The notes under the pieces were generated by a model. It searched no databases and was not told the origin of the DNA. It worked only from the letters and a program-made list of their open reading frames with translations. From positions 1-12,959 of the forward strand of contig DAVH01000049.1 of assembly GCA_002508545.1 (NCBI GenBank): a stretch of DNA of 12,959 bases, in the 5' to 3' direction. This DNA is from Methanomassiliicoccus sp. UBA6 (lineage in GTDB: Archaea; Thermoplasmatota; Thermoplasmata; Methanomassiliicoccales; Methanomassiliicoccaceae). Shown piece by piece: positions 6,243 to 12,627 of this stretch. Position 1 is the stretch's first letter, and the number at the start of each line of letters is the position of its first letter. A program made the translations under genes and the position numbers.

Positions 6243-6322
6243 CGGCACGCATGACGGCATTGTTGAATGCCGACGAGCGCGTCCGTTCCCGCAGCAAGAG
6301 CTTGCAGGGAGGATGCGTGCCG
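6243..6322. other. Branched inverted-repeat element (possible structured RNA or bidirectional terminator)
   Basis: A perfect 10-bp outer stem pairs CGGCACGCAT (6243-6252) with ATGCGTGCCG (6313-6322). Just inside it is a second perfect stem, CGGCATT/AATGCCG (6255-6261 and 6266-6272), with the tetraloop GTTG. A third hairpin pairs TCCC/GGGA and GCAA/TTGC (6287-6310) around the loop GAGC. A weak 3-bp ACG/CGT stem may lie in the 14-nt linker. Together they would form a three-way junction. The element fills the 195-nt gap between the converging Pro-Glu repeat protein and ACT protein genes, so it would lie in both 3' ends. I see no promoter directed to start at its edge and no T-run after it on either strand. 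Strand and function are undetermined. Confidence 0.45.
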
Positions 6323-6385
6323 CTCTGCATGTATAATGATGAAAGAAGCGGACCAGGACCGGCACCGCCGGTCGGAGAGATGGCC

Positions 6386-7069
6386 TTAATCCTCGCTCTC
6401 CATCTTTTCCGCCGACTCGATGCACTTCGACAGGATGGCGTAGGCCTGCATCATGTCGTCCTCGCTAACGATGAAGATCGTGTCGGTGAACACGCTGACC
6501 GATTCCAGGACGTTGATCCCGCCATCCGCCAGGTTGTTGGCCAGGAAGGCGAATACCCCGCTGGTCTCGGCGATGCGCTCCGGGGAGCGGACGGATATCT
6601 CCACCAGCCCCATGCGTATCTTGACCACGTTCTCCTGCCCCACCGCGTTGACGACCTCGTTCTTGAGCTTCTCGTCCGCGATGATGGTTATGGCATGGGT
6701 GCCCTGGATGACCTGCATGATGGACTTCTCGTTGAACAGCTTCTTCAGGATCGCCTCGAGGCGGTGAAGGACCGTCCAATCGTTCTTCGCAGTGATTATA
6801 GCGATCTTGGTCTTCAGCTCCAGGCGGGAGTTGCGGAGCACCTTGAGGATCTCCCTCTCGTGGTCCTGCCGGCCCAGCTTCACAGCGTAACGGCGGCAGG
6901 CGATCATGACCGCCTCCTCGTTGGCGATGGAGAGGTCTTTCATGATCAACCTGGCCAGGGACGAGTAGTTGATGAGATCCTTGGAAATGCAATCCTTGAC
7001 GCTGGGATGGGCATCGATATAGATGCGAGTGCGCTCAGCGATGCTCTCCTTAGGCATTTCCTTTTTCAT
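6386..7069 (-). CDS. ACT-domain protein, probable amino-acid-responsive regulator
   Basis: A 227-residue soluble protein. The N-terminal about 70 residues (IAERTRIYIDAHPSVKDC and SSLARLIMKDL...EEAVMIACRRYAVKLG) are helical and basic and resemble a helix-turn-helix module. The middle (88-150) has strands such as KIAIITA and AITIIAD and may be one degenerate ACT repeat. Residues 155-220 (VEISVRSPERI...GVFAFLANNLADGGINVLESVSVFTDTIFIVSEDD) match an aspartokinase-type ACT domain, which binds small ligands, usually amino acids. No kinase or other catalytic part is fused. I chose ATG 7069: an AT-rich TATA box about 30 bp upstream predicts a very short leader. ATG 7057 (MPKESIAERT) is a possible alternative. 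It is divergent from the receiver-domain gene. The link to amino-acid metabolism is inference from the domain and from the nearby arginine genes. Confidence 0.8.
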   Translation of the reverse strand: MKKEMPKESIAERTRIYIDAHPSVKDCISKDLINYSSLARLIMKDLSIANEEAVMIACRRYAVKLGRQDHEREILKVLRNSRLELKTKIAIITAKNDWTVLHRLEAILKKLFNEKSIMQVIQGTHAITIIADEKLKNEVVNAVGQENVVKIRMGLVEISVRSPERIAETSGVFAFLANNLADGGINVLESVSVFTDTIFIVSEDDMMQAYAILSKCIESAEKMESED

Positions 7070-7094
7070 GAAATCGAGCTGATAGCGGAATACA

Positions 7095-7105
7095 CTATAA
7101 TAATT
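7095..7105 (-). promoter_or_regulatory. TATA box of the ACT-domain gene
   Basis: The minus strand reads AATTATTATAG, by far the most AT-rich stretch in the 290-bp divergent region apart from the opposite promoter. Its centre lies about 31 bp before ATG 7069, giving a leader of only a few nucleotides. Confidence 0.55.
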
Positions 7106-7329
7106 TTGAGCGAGGAAGCCTCGCAATGTTGCGCGGCCGCCCATGCGCATGCCTCCTGCTGGACGAGCGTGCCGATCCAGCTGAGCTCGCTCCGCGCACT
7201 CCCGGACCAGCTCCGACTTCCGGGCGAAAGGCGCAGCCTCGCTGCAGTGCTTGGGGCAAAGGACCAGACACTCTGCGAAGCCCCGGGTCCGGGACGCTCC
7301 ATCGTTATCAGGTTTGGATATTCGTCGAC

Positions 7330-7337
7330 TTAAATAT
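7330..7337 (+). promoter_or_regulatory. TATA box predicting a leaderless receiver transcript
   Basis: TTAAATAT, in a longer AT run to 7341, is centred about 26 bp before the ATG at 7360. That is the normal archaeal distance from TATA box to transcription start, so the mRNA probably begins at or beside the start codon. No Shine-Dalgarno sequence is present, which agrees. Confidence 0.75.
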
Positions 7338-7359
7338 ATTTACGACCGGCGCCAAATCG

Positions 7360-7794
7360 ATGGGCGTGTGCGCGTACAGTGTCCTGCTGGTCGAGGACGA
7401 TGCTTCCTTCGCCCGGTTCATGATCGGATCCTTTCGCGACGTCGAGCCCAAGCTCGACCTGTTCCACGTCAACAGCGGCTACGCCGCCATGTCCGTCATA
7501 AGTAGCGGTTTCCGGCCCGACCTCATCGTTTGCGAGGACCGCATGTCCCGCATGAGCGGTGCCGAGCTGCTGGCTAGCGTGAGGGCCGACCCATCCTGCC
7601 AGTCCGTCCCGTTCTTCATGTTCACCTCGTCGTTCACCGACGACGTTCCGTCCGCACCGGGCAGGCAGCCCCTCGAGGTCAAGCTTCCCCGCCCCACCAC
7701 CTATCGAGAGGCGCTGCTTCTGGCCAACAGGATCCTGGCCTCAGTGGCGCAGGAGGCCCACTTGGCCGAAGAGGCCGAGGCGGTGGCCATCTGA
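7360..7794 (+). CDS. Stand-alone receiver domain with Glu at the phospho-acceptor site
   Basis: A 144-residue CheY-like protein with no output domain. The first strand VLLVEDD (8-14) supplies the acidic Mg pair Asp13-Asp14. Aligning Gly67 with CheY Gly65 and Thr89 with CheY Thr87 places Glu59 (PDLIVCEDRMSRMSG) exactly at the normal acceptor Asp; Asp60 follows. The switch Thr89 (FMFTSS) and Lys108 (VKLPRP) remain, though the usual Lys-Pro pair is split. The domain therefore probably cannot take phosphate normally and may be locked in an active-like state, or Asp60 may substitute. The C-terminal about 15 residues are Ala/Glu-rich and helical. I used ATG 7360 because the TATA box predicts transcription starting there; the long upstream open frame has no promoter or gene-like content. 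No histidine kinase is nearby. Confidence 0.85.
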   Translation: MGVCAYSVLLVEDDASFARFMIGSFRDVEPKLDLFHVNSGYAAMSVISSGFRPDLIVCEDRMSRMSGAELLASVRADPSCQSVPFFMFTSSFTDDVPSAPGRQPLEVKLPRPTTYREALLLANRILASVAQEAHLAEEAEAVAI

Positions 7795-7816
7795 GCGTGG
7801 CTTGAGGGCACGCGCT

Positions 7817-8125
7817 TCATCCTGGAAGGGAGAGCGCTCCGCCGGTCATGCTCAGCAAGGCCAAGTAGCCGATGATTGCCAGATGGAGCGCCAGGAACAC
7901 ATAGGCCAGCAGGAACTTGGTCTTCCTGGTCTTGTGACGGAACGTCCGCATGCCGCCGACGGCGCCGAACGGCGCGATGAGCGCCGCCAGCAGGAGCGTT
8001 CTCTCCGATATCCTCCATCTCTTCCTGGCCGCGGCCCGCTTGTCGAGGAAGTAGACGATGAGGACGACGGCGTTGATCAGGAGGTAGCCCCCGATGAGCA
8101 GGGCGGCGTCGATCGTCGACAACAT
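7817..8125 (-). CDS. Small DUF1294-type membrane protein
   Basis: A 102-residue inner-membrane protein with hydrophobic segments at about 6-27, 43-60 and 71-92. Between the first two is the basic DKRAAARKRWRIS loop (28-40), and after the second the GGMRTFRHKTRKTKF block (57-71). Together these are the family signature. The molecular role of DUF1294 is unknown; some bacterial members are fused to cold-shock domains, but this one is not. The ATG at 8125 lies 13 nt after the argD stop on the same strand, so it is probably the last gene of the arg operon. Whether it takes part in arginine transport or metabolism is speculation. Its stop is 22 nt from the converging receiver gene. Confidence 0.85.
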   Translation of the reverse strand: MLSTIDAALLIGGYLLINAVVLIVYFLDKRAAARKRWRISERTLLLAALIAPFGAVGGMRTFRHKTRKTKFLLAYVFLALHLAIIGYLALLSMTGGALSLPG

Positions 8126-8138
8126 GGCGCCGACCGCT

Positions 8139-9317
8139 TCAGGCCCCCAGGAACTCCCTGAGGGCGTTGTTCAGCTCCCCCATCGACTCCTCGCCGATGA
8201 TGAGCGGGGGCACCATCCTCACGACCCGGCCGCCGCACACGTTGACCAGGATGCCCTTGTTCAGGGCGTACTCCTGGAACCGCTTGGCCTCCTCGCCCAT
8301 CTCCAATCCGAGCATGAGGCCCTTCCCCCGCACGTCGGACACCTTTCCTCCCTGGACGGCGATGGACCTCAGCTCCTGGGCCCACCTCCCGCCCAGCTCG
8401 GCGGAGCGCTCGACCAGCTTGTCCCGCTTCATGACCTCGATGGTCGTCCTCGCGGCCGCGGTGGCCAGGGGGTTACCTCCGAAGGTGGTGCCGTGGCTTC
8501 CGGGCTTGAAGGCGGACGCGATCTCGCGGGCGCTCAGGCAGGCACCGATGGGCAGCCCGCTGCCAAGGGCCTTGGCCAGGGTCACGATGTCCGGGACGAC
8601 GTTGCTGTGCTGGAAGCCGAACCACCTCCCGGTCCGGCCCATGCCGGTCTGGACCTCGTCAACGATGAACAGGGCCCCCCGCTCGTCGCACAGGTCCCTC
8701 GCGGTGCGGAAGAACTCCTCGCTCGCCGGGATGACCCCGCCCTCGCCCTGGATCGGCTCGAATATGACCGCCGCGGTGTCCTTGGTCACCGCGGACTTGA
8801 GCTGCTCGACGCTCCCGTAGTCGATGAAATCGAAGATCTTCGGCAGCAGGGGTTCGAACCCCGACTGGTACTTGGGCTGGCCGGTCGCCGACAGCGTGAT
8901 GGAAGTCCGCCCGTGGAACGAGTTCCTGGTGGATACCACGCGTCCCCGCCCGGTGCTCTTGACCGCCAGCTTCAGGGCGGCCTCGTTGGCCTCGGCCCCG
9001 CTGTTGCAGAACATCACCGCTCCCAGGGGCTCCGGGGCGATGCTCACCAGCGCTTCCGCGGCCATCGCCTGCTCCTTCACCAGGTAGAGATTGGAGACGT
9101 GGATCAGGCGGCCGGCCTGCTCGCAGACGGCCCGTACGATGTCCGGGTGAGAGTAGCCCAGCGAGTTCACCGCTATCCCGGCCACCAGGTCCAAGTATCT
9201 CCGGCCGGCGAGGTCGTAGAGGTACTCCCTCTCCCCGCGCTCGAAGCACAGATCCTGGCGTCCGTAGTTCTGGAACAGGAACTGGTGGTCCAGCTCCCTG
9301 ACCTTATCGATGTTCAT
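8139..9317 (-). CDS. argD: Acetylornithine aminotransferase
   Basis: A 392-residue cytoplasmic class III PLP enzyme that converts N-acetylglutamate semialdehyde and glutamate to N-acetylornithine and 2-oxoglutarate. In archaea it may also serve lysine synthesis. FCNSGAEANEAALK is at 103-116 and SFHGRTSITLSATGQPKYQ at 133-151. Asp220 in IVDEVQTGMGRTG contacts the pyridine nitrogen, and the Schiff-base Lys249 lies in TLAKALGSGLPIG. TTFGGNPL is at 277-284. The length is normal. The frame is open upstream into argB, but ATG 9317 follows the argB stop by 2 nt, is preceded by GGTGGG at good spacing, and gives the usual N terminus. It lacks the four-Cys insert of the longer aminotransferase at 3508-4833. 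Confidence 0.95.
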   Translation of the reverse strand: MNIDKVRELDHQFLFQNYGRQDLCFERGEREYLYDLAGRRYLDLVAGIAVNSLGYSHPDIVRAVCEQAGRLIHVSNLYLVKEQAMAAEALVSIAPEPLGAVMFCNSGAEANEAALKLAVKSTGRGRVVSTRNSFHGRTSITLSATGQPKYQSGFEPLLPKIFDFIDYGSVEQLKSAVTKDTAAVIFEPIQGEGGVIPASEEFFRTARDLCDERGALFIVDEVQTGMGRTGRWFGFQHSNVVPDIVTLAKALGSGLPIGACLSAREIASAFKPGSHGTTFGGNPLATAAARTTIEVMKRDKLVERSAELGGRWAQELRSIAVQGGKVSDVRGKGLMLGLEMGEEAKRFQEYALNKGILVNVCGGRVVRMVPPLIIGEESMGELNNALREFLGA

Positions 9318-9319
9318 GT

Positions 9320-10150
9320 TCAACCCACCGTGATCCTGGTGCCGGTGTCCTCGCCCCTGAGCAGTTTCCTGACCAGCGAGTGAGGGTCCTTGCCGTTCAG
9401 CATGTAGACCGTCCCCACTCCGTTCATGAGGGCGGTGCGGCACGCATCGACCTTGGGGACCATGCCCCCGGTTATCGTTCCGTCGGCGATCAGCGCATCG
9501 ATGCCGCTCAAGGTGATGGAGCGGATGACCTCGCCGTTCTTGAGTATCCCCGGCACATCCGTGACCAGCACCATCTCCCGGGCTCCCGCGGCCCGGGCCA
9601 CGTGGGCGGCCACGGTGTCGGCGTTGACGTTGAACTGGAGGCCTTCGGGGTCCGCGCAGATCGGGTAGATCACCGGAACGGCGCCCTTAGAGATTGTGGC
9701 CTCCAGGCGTTCCGGGTCGACGCGGGCGACGTCCCCGACCCGGTCCAGGTCCACCGAGACATCGTTCCCCTGCTCGTCGGTCACCTTGACCGAGGGCATC
9801 TTCGACGCGATCACCGCCGCGTCGCATCCCGACATCCCGACCGCGTTCACACCGGCCCGGCCGAGCGTGCCGACGATGTCGGAGTTGATGCGGCCGAGAA
9901 CGTCGGCCGCCACCTCGAGGGCGGCGGGGTCGGTGACCCTGAGGCCGGAGACCTTCCTGACCTTGAGGCCGCGCCTCTCCATCTCCTGAGATATCTCCGG
10001 TCCGCCCCCGTGCACGAGCACCGGGCGGAGGCCGGAGGCGATGAGCGAGGCGATGTCCTGGGCGAACCGCTCGAGGTCGCCCTCGCCGCTGAGCGCATTG
10101 CCGCCGAACTTGATGAGGATGCGCCGTCCCTGGTCCTGATGGCCGACCAT
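9320..10150 (-). CDS. argB: Acetylglutamate kinase
   Basis: A 276-residue amino-acid-kinase-fold enzyme that phosphorylates N-acetylglutamate with ATP. IKFGGNAL (13-20) supplies the phosphate-binding Lys14. VHGGGPEIS (46-54) and Arg71 in SGLRVTD bind substrate. FNVNADTVA (173-181) holds Asp178, VTDVPGIL (196-203) is nucleotide-side, and GGMVPKVDA (228-236) holds Lys233. I see no N-terminal extension of the arginine-inhibited hexameric kind, so feedback inhibition by arginine is not indicated. I chose ATG 10150 because TAGGG lies 6 nt before it. ATG 10156 (two residues longer) has no spacer after that site. The gene starts 8 nt after argJ stops. Confidence 0.94.
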   Translation of the reverse strand: MVGHQDQGRRILIKFGGNALSGEGDLERFAQDIASLIASGLRPVLVHGGGPEISQEMERRGLKVRKVSGLRVTDPAALEVAADVLGRINSDIVGTLGRAGVNAVGMSGCDAAVIASKMPSVKVTDEQGNDVSVDLDRVGDVARVDPERLEATISKGAVPVIYPICADPEGLQFNVNADTVAAHVARAAGAREMVLVTDVPGILKNGEVIRSITLSGIDALIADGTITGGMVPKVDACRTALMNGVGTVYMLNGKDPHSLVRKLLRGEDTGTRITVG

Positions 10151-10158
10151 TCCCATCC

Positions 10159-11385
10159 CTACGTGGTGTACTCGGCGTTGATCTTCACGTACTCGTAGGT
10201 GAGGTCGCAGCCCCACGCCTCGGCCTGGCCGTTGCCGACGCCCAGATCGAGGTGCATGGCGATGTTGTGGTCGGAGAGGAGCTTCCTCGCCCGGACCTCG
10301 GTCTCCGAGCACGGCTTCACCTGGGGCACGCCGCCCTCGAACAGCACGACCTCGTCGCCGTGGCTGCCGATGGTGAGCCGAAGCTTGTCGATGTCGAACT
10401 CGCTGCCGGAGTTGCCCAGCGCCGCGAGCACCCGGCCGAAGTTGGGGTCCGCTCCGAAAATCGCGGTCTTGACCAGGCTGGAGGAGATGATCCAGCGGCC
10501 GGCGGTGCGGGCCTCGCGGTCGGTCTTGGCCCCGGTGACCTTGAGCTCGATGAGCTTGGTCGCGCCCTCGCCGTCCAGCACGACCTGCTTGGCGAGGGAC
10601 TGCAGCACGTACAGCACGCCGCTCCAGTACTCCGGGTTATCGTCCACCGGCTTCCCGCCGGCGGCGCCGTTGGCCATGAACACCGAGATGTCGTTGGTGC
10701 TCTGGTCCCCGTCGACGTTGATCATGTTGAAGCTCTTGTTGATGCACTCCTGCCACTTCCATTCCGGTGCCTTGGTCAGCACCGCATCGGAGGTGATGAA
10801 GCTGAGGGTGGTGGCGTGCTTGGTCTTCATGGACGGGGAGATCATCCCGGAGCCCTTGGCCATGCCGGCGATGGTGACCACGGTGCCGTCCTTCAGGGTG
10901 ACCTGGCAGGCCGCCTCCTTGATGGTCTTGTCCGTCGTAAGGATGGCCATGTTGGCCCGGTGGTCGTACTCCCGGCCGGTGCCGAGCTGGGTTACGATGC
11001 TCTCGATGCCGGGGACCACCTTGTCCATGGGCAGGAAGCGACCGATGACCCCGGTGGACGCTACCCCTACCTTCGATGGCTCCAGCCTGAGCGCCTTGGC
11101 GGCGGTCTCGGACATGGTGATGGCGTCCTTCATCCCCTGGGGCCCGGTGATGGCGTTGGCGTTGCCGCTGTTCACGACGAACGCCTGGAGCCTGTCGCTG
11201 TGGCGCTGGATCATGAGCTCGACAGGGGCGGCCCGCATCTTGTTCTGAGTATAGGCGCAGGCAGCAACGGCCGGCCTCTCCGAGTATATCATCGCGAGAT
11301 CCAGCCTCTCCTTCTTTATGCCGCAGTGAATGCCTGTCGCCTTGAAGCCCTTGGGGGTGGTGACCCCGCCATCGATGGTGTTCAT
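10159..11385 (-). CDS. argJ: Glutamate N-acetyltransferase / ornithine acetyltransferase
   Basis: A 408-residue ArgJ that transfers acetyl from N-acetylornithine to glutamate, closing the acetyl cycle and releasing ornithine. ArgJ is made as a precursor that cleaves itself between Ala and a nucleophilic Thr. NSGNANA (72-78) and STGVIGRFLPMDKV (110-123, oxyanion-hole Thr111-Gly112) are present. The cleavage region is KGSGMISPSMKTKHATTLSF (177-196), with Ala191-Thr192 the likely scissile pair. Most relatives read GMIxPxMATMLxF, so about four residues are inserted here. FITSDA follows as usual. Because argJ is present and no argA or argE is seen, the cyclic pathway is expected; whether this enzyme is also bifunctional (acetyl-CoA dependent) cannot be told. 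An AGGAG site before ATG 11385 lies across the end of argC, whose stop is 3 nt away. Confidence 0.94.
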   Translation of the reverse strand: MNTIDGGVTTPKGFKATGIHCGIKKERLDLAMIYSERPAVAACAYTQNKMRAAPVELMIQRHSDRLQAFVVNSGNANAITGPQGMKDAITMSETAAKALRLEPSKVGVASTGVIGRFLPMDKVVPGIESIVTQLGTGREYDHRANMAILTTDKTIKEAACQVTLKDGTVVTIAGMAKGSGMISPSMKTKHATTLSFITSDAVLTKAPEWKWQECINKSFNMINVDGDQSTNDISVFMANGAAGGKPVDDNPEYWSGVLYVLQSLAKQVVLDGEGATKLIELKVTGAKTDREARTAGRWIISSSLVKTAIFGADPNFGRVLAALGNSGSEFDIDKLRLTIGSHGDEVVLFEGGVPQVKPCSETEVRARKLLSDHNIAMHLDLGVGNGQAEAWGCDLTYEYVKINAEYTT

Positions 11386-11388
11386 CTC

Positions 11389-12408
11389 TTACACTCCTAG
11401 TCCGGGGAAATCGAGACCGACGGTCTCGTCCATGTTGAACATTATGTTCGCGTTCTGGACCGCCTGGCCGGCCGCACCCTTCACCAGGTTGTCCAGCGCT
11501 CCCATGACCACGATCGTGCCCGCGTCCGCCAGCTCGATGCCCACCTCGGCGAAGTTCGACCCCACCGTGGAGGGGATCGATGGTACGGCCACGTGCCGGA
11601 CGAACCTCCGCCCGGCGTAGTACGAATCGTAAAGCGCCTGCAATTCGTTCTTGCTCTTATCCTTTTTCAATGTAACATAGCTCGTTGTGAGCATTCCGCG
11701 CACGATCGGCAGCAAGTGAGGGGTGAATACGACCCCGTTCCCGGCCCCCGACACCCGGTCGAGGGCCATCTTGATCTCCGGGGTGTGGCGGTGACCGACG
11801 ACCTTGTAGGGAGTGATGGAAGAGCCGCAGGCGGGGTGGTGCGTAGATTTGGTCGGCTCGGCGCCCGCTCCGGAGGTCCCGCTCTTGGCGTCGATGATGA
11901 CCTTGTCCTCCACCAGCCCCGAGGCCATCAGGGGGGCGAGGGAGAGGACGGAACAAGTAGGATAGCAGCCCGGGTTGGCCACCAGGTCCGCTCCGGCGAT
12001 GGCGTCGCAGAACAGCTCGGTCATCCCGTAGACCGCGCGCTGGAGGCCGTCCAGGTCCTGATGCGGGTGCCCGTACCACCTCTCGTAGGCGGCGGGGTCG
12101 CGCAGACGATAATCGCCGCTCAGGTCGATGACCTTGATGCCCCTGGAAAGGAGGCCGGGGGCGATGGCCATGGAAGCACCGTGCGGGGTGGCCAGGAACG
12201 CCACGTCCACGTCGGCGTCCTCGCCCAGCTGGGCCTCGAACTTGAGGTCGATGAACCCCTTGAGGGACGGCAGCACCTTGTGGACCGGCGTGCCGGCGTT
12301 CTGCCTGGAGGTGATGGCCGCGACCTCGATCCCGGGGTGGCGGCACAGTATCCGCGCCAGTTCGCTGCCGGTGTAGCCGGAGCCTCCAACGATTGCTGCC
12401 TTTATCAT
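11389..12408 (-). CDS. argC: N-acetyl-gamma-glutamyl-phosphate reductase
   Basis: A 339-residue NADPH-dependent cytoplasmic enzyme that reduces N-acetylglutamyl phosphate to the semialdehyde, the third step of arginine synthesis. The Rossmann loop VGGSGYTGSEL is at 7-17. The catalytic Cys148 is in ANPGCYPT, and the general base is probably His208 in GHRHTPEI. SGTSGAGAEPT (177-187) and FTPHLLPIVRGML (228-240) are further family blocks. The length is normal for ArgC. It is the first gene of the argCJBD operon. GAGGAA at 12416-12421 lies 7 nt before ATG 12408 as ribosome site. The upstream 219-bp region is shared with the divergent argG, a natural place for joint control by arginine, but I could not identify an operator. 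Confidence 0.95.
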   Translation of the reverse strand: MIKAAIVGGSGYTGSELARILCRHPGIEVAAITSRQNAGTPVHKVLPSLKGFIDLKFEAQLGEDADVDVAFLATPHGASMAIAPGLLSRGIKVIDLSGDYRLRDPAAYERWYGHPHQDLDGLQRAVYGMTELFCDAIAGADLVANPGCYPTCSVLSLAPLMASGLVEDKVIIDAKSGTSGAGAEPTKSTHHPACGSSITPYKVVGHRHTPEIKMALDRVSGAGNGVVFTPHLLPIVRGMLTTSYVTLKKDKSKNELQALYDSYYAGRRFVRHVAVPSIPSTVGSNFAEVGIELADAGTIVVMGALDNLVKGAAGQAVQNANIMFNMDETVGLDFPGLGV

Positions 12409-12455
12409 TCCAGCGTTCCTCGTAATTCGCTTAGGCCCGTTGATAAAAAGGTATG

Positions 12456-12464
12456 GATATTAAG
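12456..12464 (-). promoter_or_regulatory. Candidate promoter of the argCJBD operon
   Basis: The minus strand reads CTTAATATC here, and a start 25 bp downstream gives a leader of about 27 nt containing the GAGGAA site. A second AT stretch (12441-12450, minus CTTTTTATCA) is an alternative that would give a leader of only about 10 nt. Confidence 0.4.
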
Positions 12465-12591
12465 GATGATGACCCAAATGCGACAATCACGTTCCCGGCT
12501 GTTGCAGAAGGGACTATCTGGCTAGCGGTTTTTCCTGCATGTCCCGGGAGAGACTACAGGTGGGCGGTTTGTCGGAGTTCGCTCATCAACC

Positions 12592-12600
12592 CTAAATAAT
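12592..12600 (+). promoter_or_regulatory. TATA box of argG
   Basis: CTAAATAAT is centred about 32 bp before the ATG at 12628. Initiation 25 bp downstream leaves only a few untranslated bases, and no Shine-Dalgarno sequence precedes the ATG, so translation is near-leaderless. Confidence 0.6.
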
Positions 12601-12627
12601 CAGGGCCTGGTGGACAGCGCGATAGTA

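Noticed and set aside
6251..7333. Plus-strand open frame of 360 codons
   Set aside because: It runs antisense across the ACT-domain gene and through two promoter regions, with no domain content and no promoter of its own.
7126..7359. N-terminal extension of the receiver protein
   Set aside because: The frame is open, but the TATA box at 7330 puts the transcription start at about 7360 and the extension has no gene-like content.
8094..9383. Plus-strand open frame of 429 codons opposite argD
   Set aside because: It is an antisense by-product of a GC-rich gene: the protein is dominated by Leu, Gly, Asp and Val with no motifs, while the minus strand encodes a full ArgD.
10199..11400. Two long plus-strand open frames (349 and 382 codons) opposite argJ
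   Set aside because: Both are mirror frames of argJ, which has complete family motifs on the minus strand.
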